From Blastochloris viridis (GTDB lineage: Bacteria; Pseudomonadota; Alphaproteobacteria; UBA2136; UBA6156): DNA of 64,000 bases. Shown piece after piece: positions 56,670-64,000 of this stretch. Location of the stretch: assembly GCA_005768725.1 (NCBI GenBank), contig VAFM01000002.1, forward strand, positions 434,001-498,000, read 5' to 3'. A program made the translations under genes and the position numbers. The notes under the pieces are model-generated. The model was not told the DNA's origin and searched no databases. It saw only the letters and a list, made by a program, of their open reading frames with translations. Within the stretch, counting starts at the first letter, position 1. Every line of letters starts with the position of its first letter.

Positions 56670-58367
56670 CTAGCCAATCCGCTCGAAAGCCCACCCCAGA
56701 CGACACACGCCACCCTGCGCCCGTCCATGCACCAGCAGTTGGCGGCAGGGCTTCATCACACCAAAATGCGGCGCATACCGGCTGTCGCGCACGTCCAGAC
56801 GCCCGCCATCCACCTTGACCGCAATGCGGACTCCGGCAGCCGTTTCCAGTTCAGCCTCACTGTCACTTACCAGACGTACATTCACATCTGGATGGATATG
56901 GAAATGCGCCCGCACCCGCCGCGAGGGTTTGCGGAACGTAATCTCATCCTCGCCACGCATCCGGCTGCCATCGGCCGCCATCACCAGTTTACGGCGGTGC
57001 TGCGCGCCCACGTAGGCGTAGCCGTCATGGCTCCCTTCCACCCAGATATCACCCCCCGGCAACGGCTCGGCACCGCCCTGCAACACCAGTTCCACCTCAC
57101 GCGGCCGCCGCCCCACCCGGAACCCGCCCCACACCTCGGCACTATCAACGCCTTCCAGGCTGACCGTGCTGTGGGAAGCTGTCGCACGGAAGGTATTCCG
57201 CAGCGCATGCTGGTAGGCATATGTCCCACCATTGACCACCACCCGCTCGCGGCCAATGTCTAACTCAAAACTCAGCATGTCGGCATGGGCGTGGCCAGGG
57301 TTCTCATCCGGCCCCACTTTGCCTGCATCAAACCACGCGCTCATACCACCCCGGCTCAAACGTGCATACCCGGCATCGGGCAAAATCTCCGGCGCATCAT
57401 CGGCGCCACTCTGCCGCAACAGCTGCGCTACATACGGTGCATCCAGTACATCGGCATCATTGAACAAGGCTAACCCGCCATCGCCATGCACAAACATCCC
57501 CAGCGCCGTACCCAGCTTGCGCACGGCCTCTTCCACCGGTTTGGGTGCGCCCCCGGCGTTGCGCAAAACGGCCCGAATCTCAAGTAAATCGCGCAGCACC
57601 TGCGCCGCATACAACGGCGAAAGCTCGTAATGCATGCCATCGGGCAGAATCTGCACCGGCAACTGCCGCAACAGCCCGGCCATACCCTGTGCGTACATGT
57701 CGGCCTGCTCCAGCGCCAGACCGCCATAGATCATCGCCTTCAGGTTCTTCAATAAGTGGTTGCCGCCCAGGTCCAGCTCGGGGTTGGCCATCACATACGC
57801 TGCCTGACGGTACAGACAGGCATAGAACGCCTGACGCAGATCATCATCCGCGCCATCCAGCAACCAATGCCCATGGGTCAGCCACGCCACCACGCGCAGG
57901 CTGGTCGGGTACGGGTGCCAGGCAACCGGATGATACCGCCCGAAGCTCAGCAGCCAGTCGGCCACCAGTTGCCGCGCCACGGCGCGCTGCCCTGCCGCCC
58001 GCAGATCAGCTAACCATTCATGGTAATGCAGATGAAACACCCACAGGGCACTGGCCTGCGTCGGCAGCCAGGTACGCAGGCTACCATCAGCCCCGGTCGC
58101 CAGCGGTAACGTGATACCGGCAAAGGTGAACTGCCCTTTGGCCATCGCCGTACCGGCCGCAGGGTCACCACCGAATAATTCGACACCCACCCAGTGCGGT
58201 TCGCCCGCATCGTCGGGCATCAGGTCCTGCAGGCCATACAACGGAGAGGCATAATAAAAACGCTTGGCCCGCGCCAATAACCGCCACTTGATGGCCTCCA
58301 GTGGCACATAGCGCAAGGTGCGCCCCAGCCGGAGCGCTTTGGAGACTACATTCGTCGGGGCTGTCAT
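56670..58367 (-). CDS. Heparinase II/III-like protein
   Basis: The 565 residues show the heparinase II/III organisation: an alpha-toroid region with 'WHPYPTSLRVVAWLTHGHWL' and 'ELDLGGNHLLKNLKAMIYGG', then a beta-sandwich with 'GHAHADMLSFELDIG' and 'VVNGGTYAYQHALRNTFRAT'. It has no signal peptide, as in many heparinase-like proteins linked to exopolysaccharide or lipopolysaccharide clusters. Likely substrate: an acidic polysaccharide, possibly the cell's own. A UDP-GlcNAc 2-epimerase gene lies about 5 kb away. Confidence 0.87.
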   Translation of the reverse strand: MTAPTNVVSKALRLGRTLRYVPLEAIKWRLLARAKRFYYASPLYGLQDLMPDDAGEPHWVGVELFGGDPAAGTAMAKGQFTFAGITLPLATGADGSLRTWLPTQASALWVFHLHYHEWLADLRAAGQRAVARQLVADWLLSFGRYHPVAWHPYPTSLRVVAWLTHGHWLLDGADDDLRQAFYACLYRQAAYVMANPELDLGGNHLLKNLKAMIYGGLALEQADMYAQGMAGLLRQLPVQILPDGMHYELSPLYAAQVLRDLLEIRAVLRNAGGAPKPVEEAVRKLGTALGMFVHGDGGLALFNDADVLDAPYVAQLLRQSGADDAPEILPDAGYARLSRGGMSAWFDAGKVGPDENPGHAHADMLSFELDIGRERVVVNGGTYAYQHALRNTFRATASHSTVSLEGVDSAEVWGGFRVGRRPREVELVLQGGAEPLPGGDIWVEGSHDGYAYVGAQHRRKLVMAADGSRMRGEDEITFRKPSRRVRAHFHIHPDVNVRLVSDSEAELETAAGVRIAVKVDGGRLDVRDSRYAPHFGVMKPCRQLLVHGRAQGGVCRLGWAFERIG

Positions 58368-58442
58368 AGGTTCAAGCTATCCCATTTCACCAAGAGCCGC
58401 TACTGCCGTGGCGGCCCCCGTAATAGGTGAAGCGCAGAAAGC

Positions 58443-60482
58443 CTAGACCTTCACACCCATTTGGGTCATCACCTGTTGCATCTGGCTCTTCATGTCACTG
58501 AACGCCCCCTGCACCTCGCCCACAGCCTGATTGACCTGATCGGCCGCCACACCGGTATCGTTGGCAGCCTGTTCGATGCCGATCATATTCTCATCCACGT
58601 CTTTCACGCGGTGGCTGGCATCCTGCACGCTGGTGGCAATGTGCTTGACCACACCACTCTGCTCTTCCACGGCGGCACTCACCGAGGTGGCATTATCACG
58701 GATGCGGTGAATCGCACTCACCACGGTCTGCAACGCACTCACACTCTCCTTGGTCACTTCCTGGATTTCGCGGATCTGCTCACCAATATCGACAGTTGCC
58801 TGCGTGGTATGGCTGGCCAGTTTCTTCACCTCATCGGCCACCACGGCAAAGCCACGGCCTGCATCACCAGCACGCGCCGCTTCAATCGCAGCGTTCAACG
58901 CCAGCAGGTTGGTCTGTGCCGCCAGATCATTAATGAGCCCGACAACCTCGCTGATGCGCCCGCTGGCCTCACCCAGTTTGCGCACCACTTCATCGGTATG
59001 GCGGGCCTTGGTCACGGCATCATCCACCAGTTGATTGGTTTCATGAATGCTCTGCGAAATGTCATGGATCGACGTATTCAGTTCTTCCACCGCCACGGTC
59101 ACCGAGCCCACATACTGGGCGGCCTCGGTCGAGTTCCGGCGTACCACGGTGCTCTGCGCGCTGGTTTCCTCGCTGGCCGCGATCATGCTGGCCACAGCGT
59201 CACCCACCATGCCGGTGCTCTGGCCCACACGCTCACTGCCCTTATTAAAGTTCCGACCCATGCGAACGACCGGCTCTGAAAGCTTTCCTCCCAGCCATAA
59301 GCCAAATACAGTGATAGCAATGAGCGCGGCCACGAGAATCACCACCGAAGCCAACGCGTCCTCATAGAAGGCTTGGTACAAGCCATCCATCTCGGTCCGC
59401 ACGACCAGCGCCCAGTCCAGCCCCTCGATCTGCAACGGGCGGTATACCGCCACCACCGGCACATTGCGGCTGTTCTTGAAGAACTTGACGCCCGGCTCTT
59501 TAAAGAACTCCGGCACCATCTCAAACGCCTGACCCTTCAACTGGCGCAGCAGGTCATTCTTTTCGACGGTACGCATATCGTTGCGCAGGCGGCCATCACG
59601 ACCGACAAAGTAACCGTCGGTGTGGTCGCCATAACCCGCCAGACTCTTGAACAATGCATCAATTTTCAACGAGGGCAATTGGAACGCCAGAACCCCAATG
59701 AGCGTCTTGCCTTCAAACACCGGCACGGCCACAAATCCGGCCCCAGCATCGTAGCTCGGCATATATTTCTGGAAGTCGGCCACGAACATCTCACCCGGCT
59801 TGGTGGCTTTCAGCGCCCGGCGCACCACATCCGAGAAGTTAGTATCCTTCAGCGGACCATCATACACACTGCTCATGAAGTCGATCTCCTTGAACACCGT
59901 GAACACCACGTTCCCCTTGGTATCGATCAGGAAGATGTCATAAAAACCGAACTCCTGCAGATATTCACGAAAGTACGGCAGGTAACGACTATGGGCTTGG
60001 CTGTAGGCACTGTCATCATGCGCCTTGTCCATCTTCTCTTTCTGGCCGATGGGGTTCGGATTATCAATAATGTAAAGCGTCTGCATGGCCTGAATACGCG
60101 CATCCTTCGGCATCCAGGCATCCACATCGGCAGGCTTGGTGTCCGGCGTGTTCTGTTGCTGGTACTCATAACGCGCGCGCAGTTTACCGAGGTTGACCGG
60201 CACCGAGGCCGGATCAAAGGTCTCTACTCCATCCCGCAGCTCGATCAAGGCCGTGCGGGTGGTGGGGTTGATCGACAACGTCCGCGCCAGTCCATATACG
60301 GTATTGAAGTAGTCTTCTGCCGCCAGCGCGATATCCTGACGCGAGACAGTCAAATCACTGACCGTCCCCTTCTGAATGGTCTGAAAACCGCTATAGATGG
60401 AATAACCGCCCATCACCAGCATCGGCAGAACACCGACCAGCAGAAGGGAACCAATGATTTTTTGTTTGAACGAGATATACAT
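58443..60482 (-). CDS. Methyl-accepting chemotaxis protein
   Basis: The 679-residue chemoreceptor has an N-terminal membrane helix ('IIGSLLLVGVLPMLVMGGYS'), a large periplasmic sensor of Cache type (about residues 30-370, with 'FYDIFLIDTKGNVVFTVFKE'), a second helix ('VVILVAALIAITVFGLWLGG'), and a cytoplasmic signalling domain with the hairpin tip 'INDLAAQTNLLALNAAIEAA'. The ligand is unknown. GGAAAGG lies 7 bp before the ATG. No other che genes are in the window. Confidence 0.95.
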   Translation of the reverse strand: MYISFKQKIIGSLLLVGVLPMLVMGGYSIYSGFQTIQKGTVSDLTVSRQDIALAAEDYFNTVYGLARTLSINPTTRTALIELRDGVETFDPASVPVNLGKLRARYEYQQQNTPDTKPADVDAWMPKDARIQAMQTLYIIDNPNPIGQKEKMDKAHDDSAYSQAHSRYLPYFREYLQEFGFYDIFLIDTKGNVVFTVFKEIDFMSSVYDGPLKDTNFSDVVRRALKATKPGEMFVADFQKYMPSYDAGAGFVAVPVFEGKTLIGVLAFQLPSLKIDALFKSLAGYGDHTDGYFVGRDGRLRNDMRTVEKNDLLRQLKGQAFEMVPEFFKEPGVKFFKNSRNVPVVAVYRPLQIEGLDWALVVRTEMDGLYQAFYEDALASVVILVAALIAITVFGLWLGGKLSEPVVRMGRNFNKGSERVGQSTGMVGDAVASMIAASEETSAQSTVVRRNSTEAAQYVGSVTVAVEELNTSIHDISQSIHETNQLVDDAVTKARHTDEVVRKLGEASGRISEVVGLINDLAAQTNLLALNAAIEAARAGDAGRGFAVVADEVKKLASHTTQATVDIGEQIREIQEVTKESVSALQTVVSAIHRIRDNATSVSAAVEEQSGVVKHIATSVQDASHRVKDVDENMIGIEQAANDTGVAADQVNQAVGEVQGAFSDMKSQMQQVMTQMGVKV

Positions 60483-60628
60483 GACTAAGCCTTTCCGGCG
60501 TATTCTTCTTATTAAGGATTATTGGTCATACATTACAAAAAACGGTTTACCCCGCGAAGCCTTTTCCCGAAAATCCGCCTTTCAAGCGTCAGAGCTGTGG
60601 TTTCTCCATCACCCCACAACGTAATGAA

Positions 60629-60644
60629 GCGCCCCGCAGGGCGC
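60629..60644. terminator. Weak hairpin between the 17-kDa antigen gene and the chemoreceptor gene
   Basis: GCGCCC/GGGCGC (60629-60634, 60639-60644). The minus strand lacks a long T run. Confidence 0.45.
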
Positions 60645-60668
60645 CCCATTATCCGATACATACCAACC

Positions 60669-61145
60669 TTAGTTGATGATCTTCCAGCTGCCATCGGCTT
60701 GCTTGCAGGCGGTACCGTAGGCGCGCTCGGTCTTGCCGCCGATGGTCACGGTCTGCTGGTACTCACGGCAGGCGCTACCGGTGCTGTCACGACCTTCACG
60801 GACCGGTACGATGGTACCTTGGTTTCCGCTTTGCGGGTTGTACCAGGTGATCTGCTGACCAACCGGAGCGGTAGCGGCACGGCTGGCGGCACCTTCATAG
60901 TAGCCACGGTCTTGGGCGGTCATGCCTTGGGCCACTTTGTTACCAACCCAGGCACCGGCCAGGGCACCGACCACAGCCGCAACGGTCTGGCCGCTACCAC
61001 CACCGAACTGGCTACCGATCACGGCACCACTTACCGCACCGATACCGGTACCGATGTCAGTCCCGGACAGGCCGGCACCTTCGCTACAGGCGGTCAGGGC
61101 TACGCTGGACAGCAGGGCAGCCATCACAAATTTCTTGCTCATCAT
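60669..61145 (-). CDS. 17-kDa surface-antigen-type glycine-zipper lipoprotein
   Basis: This 158-residue lipoprotein (lipobox 'SVALTACSEG') has a glycine-zipper region ('GTGIGAVSGAVIGSQFGGGS') and the C-terminal domain typical of the Rickettsia 17-kDa antigen group ('ITWYNPQSGNQGTIVPVREG', 'ACREYQQTVTIGGKTERAYG', 'ACKQADGSWKI'). It is probably an outer-membrane lipoprotein involved in envelope stability. Confidence 0.9.
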   Translation of the reverse strand: MMSKKFVMAALLSSVALTACSEGAGLSGTDIGTGIGAVSGAVIGSQFGGGSGQTVAAVVGALAGAWVGNKVAQGMTAQDRGYYEGAASRAATAPVGQQITWYNPQSGNQGTIVPVREGRDSTGSACREYQQTVTIGGKTERAYGTACKQADGSWKIIN

Positions 61146-61340
61146 CGTAAGAGAATCCTTTTGTTGAGGTTATTCAGGAAAGCGATGGTACTCCACACCA
61201 ACCGCTTCGCTCTGTCAATCAACCATTAAACGCACGTAAGGTTCCAACCCCTTCGCGAAGTCAGCCCTCAGTAAGAAAATACACTCAAGAGAGAATGAGC
61301 AAAAACACCGTCGCGCCGCAACTTGCCCCCGCGCACGCGG

Positions 61341-63377
61341 TTATTGCTTGCACACCTGCAGGCGGAAGTCTCCCCCACCCACATCAATATAACGCATCTG
61401 TCCGCGCTGGCCTGGCGCACAGGCCTCGGCACCGGTACCTGCCACCTGCACAGTCCCGGCTACGGCCAGATTCTTGTTGGTCTGATTCCAGACAATACTG
61501 TTGGAGCCGGAAATCTCATTCAGCGCACCCTTGAACTGCACACTGCCGACGATACCGGCCGCTTCAAGGTTACCGGCATTGATACCCGTCAACTGGCTCC
61601 CGTCACCGGAGAACGACGTCGCACTGACCGTTCCGGTCGCCTGCAAACCGCCGTTGGCAAAACTCACGCCGTCAATGCTCTGGCTACCGCTCACATACAG
61701 GTTGCCTGTTACGCGCAGATTGGTGAACGTCCCGGCCGCCGGGTTCGTACCGCCGATCACGGTGCCGTCGATCGCACCACCATGGATCACCACGGTATTG
61801 CTGTTCTGCAAGGCCATATCGCCCAGACCCAAAGCCGTATTGGCCGCCACACAGGCAAAGGCATTAGTGCTGCTATTCCAGCTTAACACTTCACCGGTGC
61901 TACATTGGGCGGGGGCACCGCGGTCACACACCACACTGCCGCTGGCATGGTCGTAATAACACCATTTGCCGTCATTACCGGCACCAAGACCCGCCAGCTT
62001 GTCCTGCACGGCTTTCCATTTGCCGTTGTCATAGCGCAGAAAATCGTTGTTATTGGGGCTCAACGTCGTATTAGCATCCACGCGCACGTCACCCAGTTCC
62101 ACAAGGTCAAGGGGGTCAGAGGCACCACCGGCATCACTCACACAGGTCAAATTGGTACCATCCCCGGTCAATACCTGCCCGGTGGTACAGGTCGGCAGAG
62201 TATTCTGGGCAAAGCCCTGAACCGTGCCCGGTACCCATTTCTGGCTGGTCAGGTCGTATTTCACAAACTGCCCGTCAGCAACACCGCTCACGTTCACGTC
62301 GTCCAAGTTAGCAAAGGTCAGCGGGTCAGCGCTACCACCCGCGTCGTTCACACAGGTCAGGCTGGTACCATTGTAAGTCAGCACCTGCCCGGCGGCACAG
62401 CTGGAAAGCGTCGTCTTAGCCCAATCCGGCACGGTCGGATCCATTTCACTCCCGGCCACCCACTCGGTGCCGTTGTAAATCAGTACGGTACCGCTGGTCT
62501 GGGCGCTGGTGTTCACATCACTCAGGTCGCCCAGTGCCAAGGCACCTTCCAGTGCATCACCGGCCGCTTCACATTTCAGAATCACTTTCCCATCCTGCGT
62601 GACCGAACGCAGAATTTCGCCGCTGCCACAGGCTGCCAGGCTGTAACCGGGGATATCGGTACGGGCAAACGCCGCCGTGAACGGGTCAGCTTCCTGCGTG
62701 ATACCCACACTGTCCACACGGCAAAGCAGATTACCGCCAACCATGGTCAGCATTTCATTGGTGGCACAGTTCGGCAGGGCCGGGTTGGTGTCGGTGCGTG
62801 CAAAGCTATGCACCAGGGGGTCTTGTTCACGCGTAATCCCCTTCTGGTCGGGGATACACGTCAACGAGTCACCGCTCGCACTCAGAACCTGCTCGCTACC
62901 ACAGTTCGGCAGCGGAGACTTGGCAAAACCTTGCACGGTCGGGTCGGTTTCGTTGCTCACAAAGCCGCTCTGTACACACGAGAACTCACCGCCGGTCACA
63001 CCCAGAATGCTGCCGCCACTACAGGTCGGCAAAGCTTTCTTGGCAAAACCCTGTACGGTCGGGTCGGTTTCGCGGTCACATACCCAGTTGGTACCGGTAT
63101 AGCGCAATTTGTCCCCGGCATCGGGGCAGCTGCCCAACTGGGCTTTGGCGTGGGGCTGTACCTTGGCCATTTCGGTATTCAGCACATCCACATCGCCTTC
63201 CACTTTAGAAAGACGGGCATTGGTCTTGGCATTCTGCAATCCGCGGCCACCGCTCTGGGTAAAGAACTGTTCCTGCGCCTGGGGGGCCGCCAGTGGCAGC
63301 AGCAAACCGGCCAGCATAGGCACCGCCAGCACCAGCCAAAGGCGCGAACGCAGCATGCGGGCGACGAATCTGTTCAC
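61341..63377 (-). CDS. Large secreted protein of repeated Cys modules and fibre-type motifs
   Basis: The start is a GTG (63375-63377) with AAGGAAC 6-8 bp upstream, giving 678 residues. A signal peptide ('MLAGLLLPLAAPQAQEQF') is followed by a short coiled coil and then at least six copies of a ~45-residue module, 'ETDPTVQGFAK..LP.C.....L....G..L.C'. The C-terminal part carries 'SATSFSGDGSQLTGINAGNL', which is nearly the same as a segment of the giant protein at 18-24 kb. It ends with 'CAPGQRGQMRY...RLQVCKQ', the same terminal Cys module. It is therefore a distant member of the same secreted family. Function is inferred to be surface structure or adhesion. Confidence 0.82.
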   Translation of the reverse strand: MNRFVARMLRSRLWLVLAVPMLAGLLLPLAAPQAQEQFFTQSGGRGLQNAKTNARLSKVEGDVDVLNTEMAKVQPHAKAQLGSCPDAGDKLRYTGTNWVCDRETDPTVQGFAKKALPTCSGGSILGVTGGEFSCVQSGFVSNETDPTVQGFAKSPLPNCGSEQVLSASGDSLTCIPDQKGITREQDPLVHSFARTDTNPALPNCATNEMLTMVGGNLLCRVDSVGITQEADPFTAAFARTDIPGYSLAACGSGEILRSVTQDGKVILKCEAAGDALEGALALGDLSDVNTSAQTSGTVLIYNGTEWVAGSEMDPTVPDWAKTTLSSCAAGQVLTYNGTSLTCVNDAGGSADPLTFANLDDVNVSGVADGQFVKYDLTSQKWVPGTVQGFAQNTLPTCTTGQVLTGDGTNLTCVSDAGGASDPLDLVELGDVRVDANTTLSPNNNDFLRYDNGKWKAVQDKLAGLGAGNDGKWCYYDHASGSVVCDRGAPAQCSTGEVLSWNSSTNAFACVAANTALGLGDMALQNSNTVVIHGGAIDGTVIGGTNPAAGTFTNLRVTGNLYVSGSQSIDGVSFANGGLQATGTVSATSFSGDGSQLTGINAGNLEAAGIVGSVQFKGALNEISGSNSIVWNQTNKNLAVAGTVQVAGTGAEACAPGQRGQMRYIDVGGGDFRLQVCKQ

Positions 63378-63569
63378 TCTTGTTCCTTTTTGGGGGCTTG
63401 CACGAGGATTTCTGACATTTACTCTCGCAAACCAGCGCTCATTCCACAATCGTCCTACCGGCTTTTACACCAAACGAGCGCACCCGCTATGGCCGCTCCG
63501 CCACAAATCAGGGCCCTTACAACAGGCAATCCGCTTGCCCAAAAAGACGCGAGGGCGTATGCACTTTGC

Positions 63570-64000
63570 ATGAGCAAAGCACCGTCCAAAAACATCCAGA
63601 AGATCATGGTTGTGTTCGGCACCCGTCCGGAAGCCATTAAAGTCGCTCCCCTTATTCTGGCGCTGAAGAACGACCCGCGCTTTAAACTCTGCACTGTCGC
63701 CACCGGCCAGCACCGCGAGATGCTGTGGCCGATCCTCGAATGGTTCAACATCACTCCAGATTACACGCTGGATGTGATGGCACCCAAACAGCCCTTAGCC
63801 TTCCTGTCTGGCAAGGTGCTCGCCGGTCTGCATCCCATCATGGAAGCCGAACAACCGGACATCGTGATGGTGCAGGGCGATACCACTACCGCATTCATGG
63901 CCGCGCTGACCGCCTATTACGGCTACGATTACTTTGTACGGAATGAAACCGGGCAACGCCGCCATATCCAGATCGCCCATATCGAGGCGGGCCTGCGCAC
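63570..64000 (+). CDS. wecB: UDP-N-acetylglucosamine 2-epimerase (non-hydrolysing), N-terminal part
   Basis: The gene runs off the right edge with 143 codons visible. WecB/MnaA converts UDP-GlcNAc to UDP-ManNAc for surface polysaccharides. Motifs: 'VVFGTRPEAIKVAPLILAL', 'TGQHREML', 'VQGDTTTAF' and 'HIEAGLRT'. Between the last two, about 13 extra residues ('DYFVRNETGQRRH') are inserted relative to the E. coli enzyme. The ATG at 63570 is the likely start, with GAGGG 13 bp upstream. It is divergent from the secreted-protein gene. Confidence 0.93.
   Translation, partial: MSKAPSKNIQKIMVVFGTRPEAIKVAPLILALKNDPRFKLCTVATGQHREMLWPILEWFNITPDYTLDVMAPKQPLAFLSGKVLAGLHPIMEAEQPDIVMVQGDTTTAFMAALTAYYGYDYFVRNETGQRRHIQIAHIEAGLR

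Overview
The window reads as ordinary chromosome of an alphaproteobacterium with roughly 60% G+C. The evidence is gene order and content: ileS-lspA-DUF3035-M16 peptidases, a sufBCDS operon with a separate sufT, a CIRCE-controlled clpB, a DUF2256 protein, lpxK, and a 17-kDa-type surface antigen. The lineage cannot be fixed more closely. The many secreted proteins with 'GNVGIGTT..LHVSG' repeats recall free-living or predatory alphaproteobacteria such as Micavibrio, but that is only an impression. There are no rRNA genes, insertion sequences, CRISPR arrays or prophage structural genes.

Layout. 1-14.3 kb: lipid A kinase lpxK; a minus-strand operon (inactive M16 subunit, xseA, M23 peptidase, membrane protein); two DMT-type transporters; active M16 peptidase, DUF3035 lipoprotein, lspA, an unknown gene and ileS; then a RibF reduced to its FAD-synthetase half, and tRNA-Leu(CAA). 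14.4-18 kb: pepF, a candidate sRNA behind a CRP-like site, a cysteine-less Hsp33, and sufT. 18-26 kb: a three-gene block encoding very large or repetitive secreted proteins that share a small two-cysteine module. 26-35 kb: cmk, DUF805-like protein, tRNA-Ala(GGC), metallo-hydrolase, rhomboid, and a modified str cluster (rpsL-rpsG, terminator, membrane protein, terminator, fusA, no tuf). 35-38 kb: three paralogous secreted Cys-rich proteins, one interrupted by an in-frame TAG. 38-47 kb: rplY, HIT protein, sufB/sufCDS split by an opposite-strand small gene, clpB. 47-53.5 kb: a structured leader with a 22-codon ORF, DUF2256, a 125-nt inverted repeat in front of metG, two histidine phosphatases, gyrB. 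53.7-64 kb: M48 peptidase, DUF2939-like membrane protein, heparinase II/III-like protein, chemoreceptor, 17-kDa antigen, a second large modular secreted protein, and the start of a UDP-GlcNAc 2-epimerase.

How it fits together. Most of the window is housekeeping (translation, Fe-S assembly, protein quality control, envelope synthesis). The unusual part is a set of at least seven secreted proteins in three places (18-26 kb, 36-38 kb, 61-63 kb) built from the same kinds of parts: signal peptide, short coiled coil or fibre repeats, and paired-cysteine modules. They could form surface fibres or appendages; that role is inference.

Non-coding signals that standard annotation would miss: a dispersed structured repeat (copies near 1.3, 16.35 and 26.75 kb, with a relative near 47.8 kb); a CCUCCUCC-loop sRNA candidate at 16.5 kb; and a leader at 47.1-47.4 kb whose Shine-Dalgarno can pair with 14 nt of the 16S rRNA 3' end.
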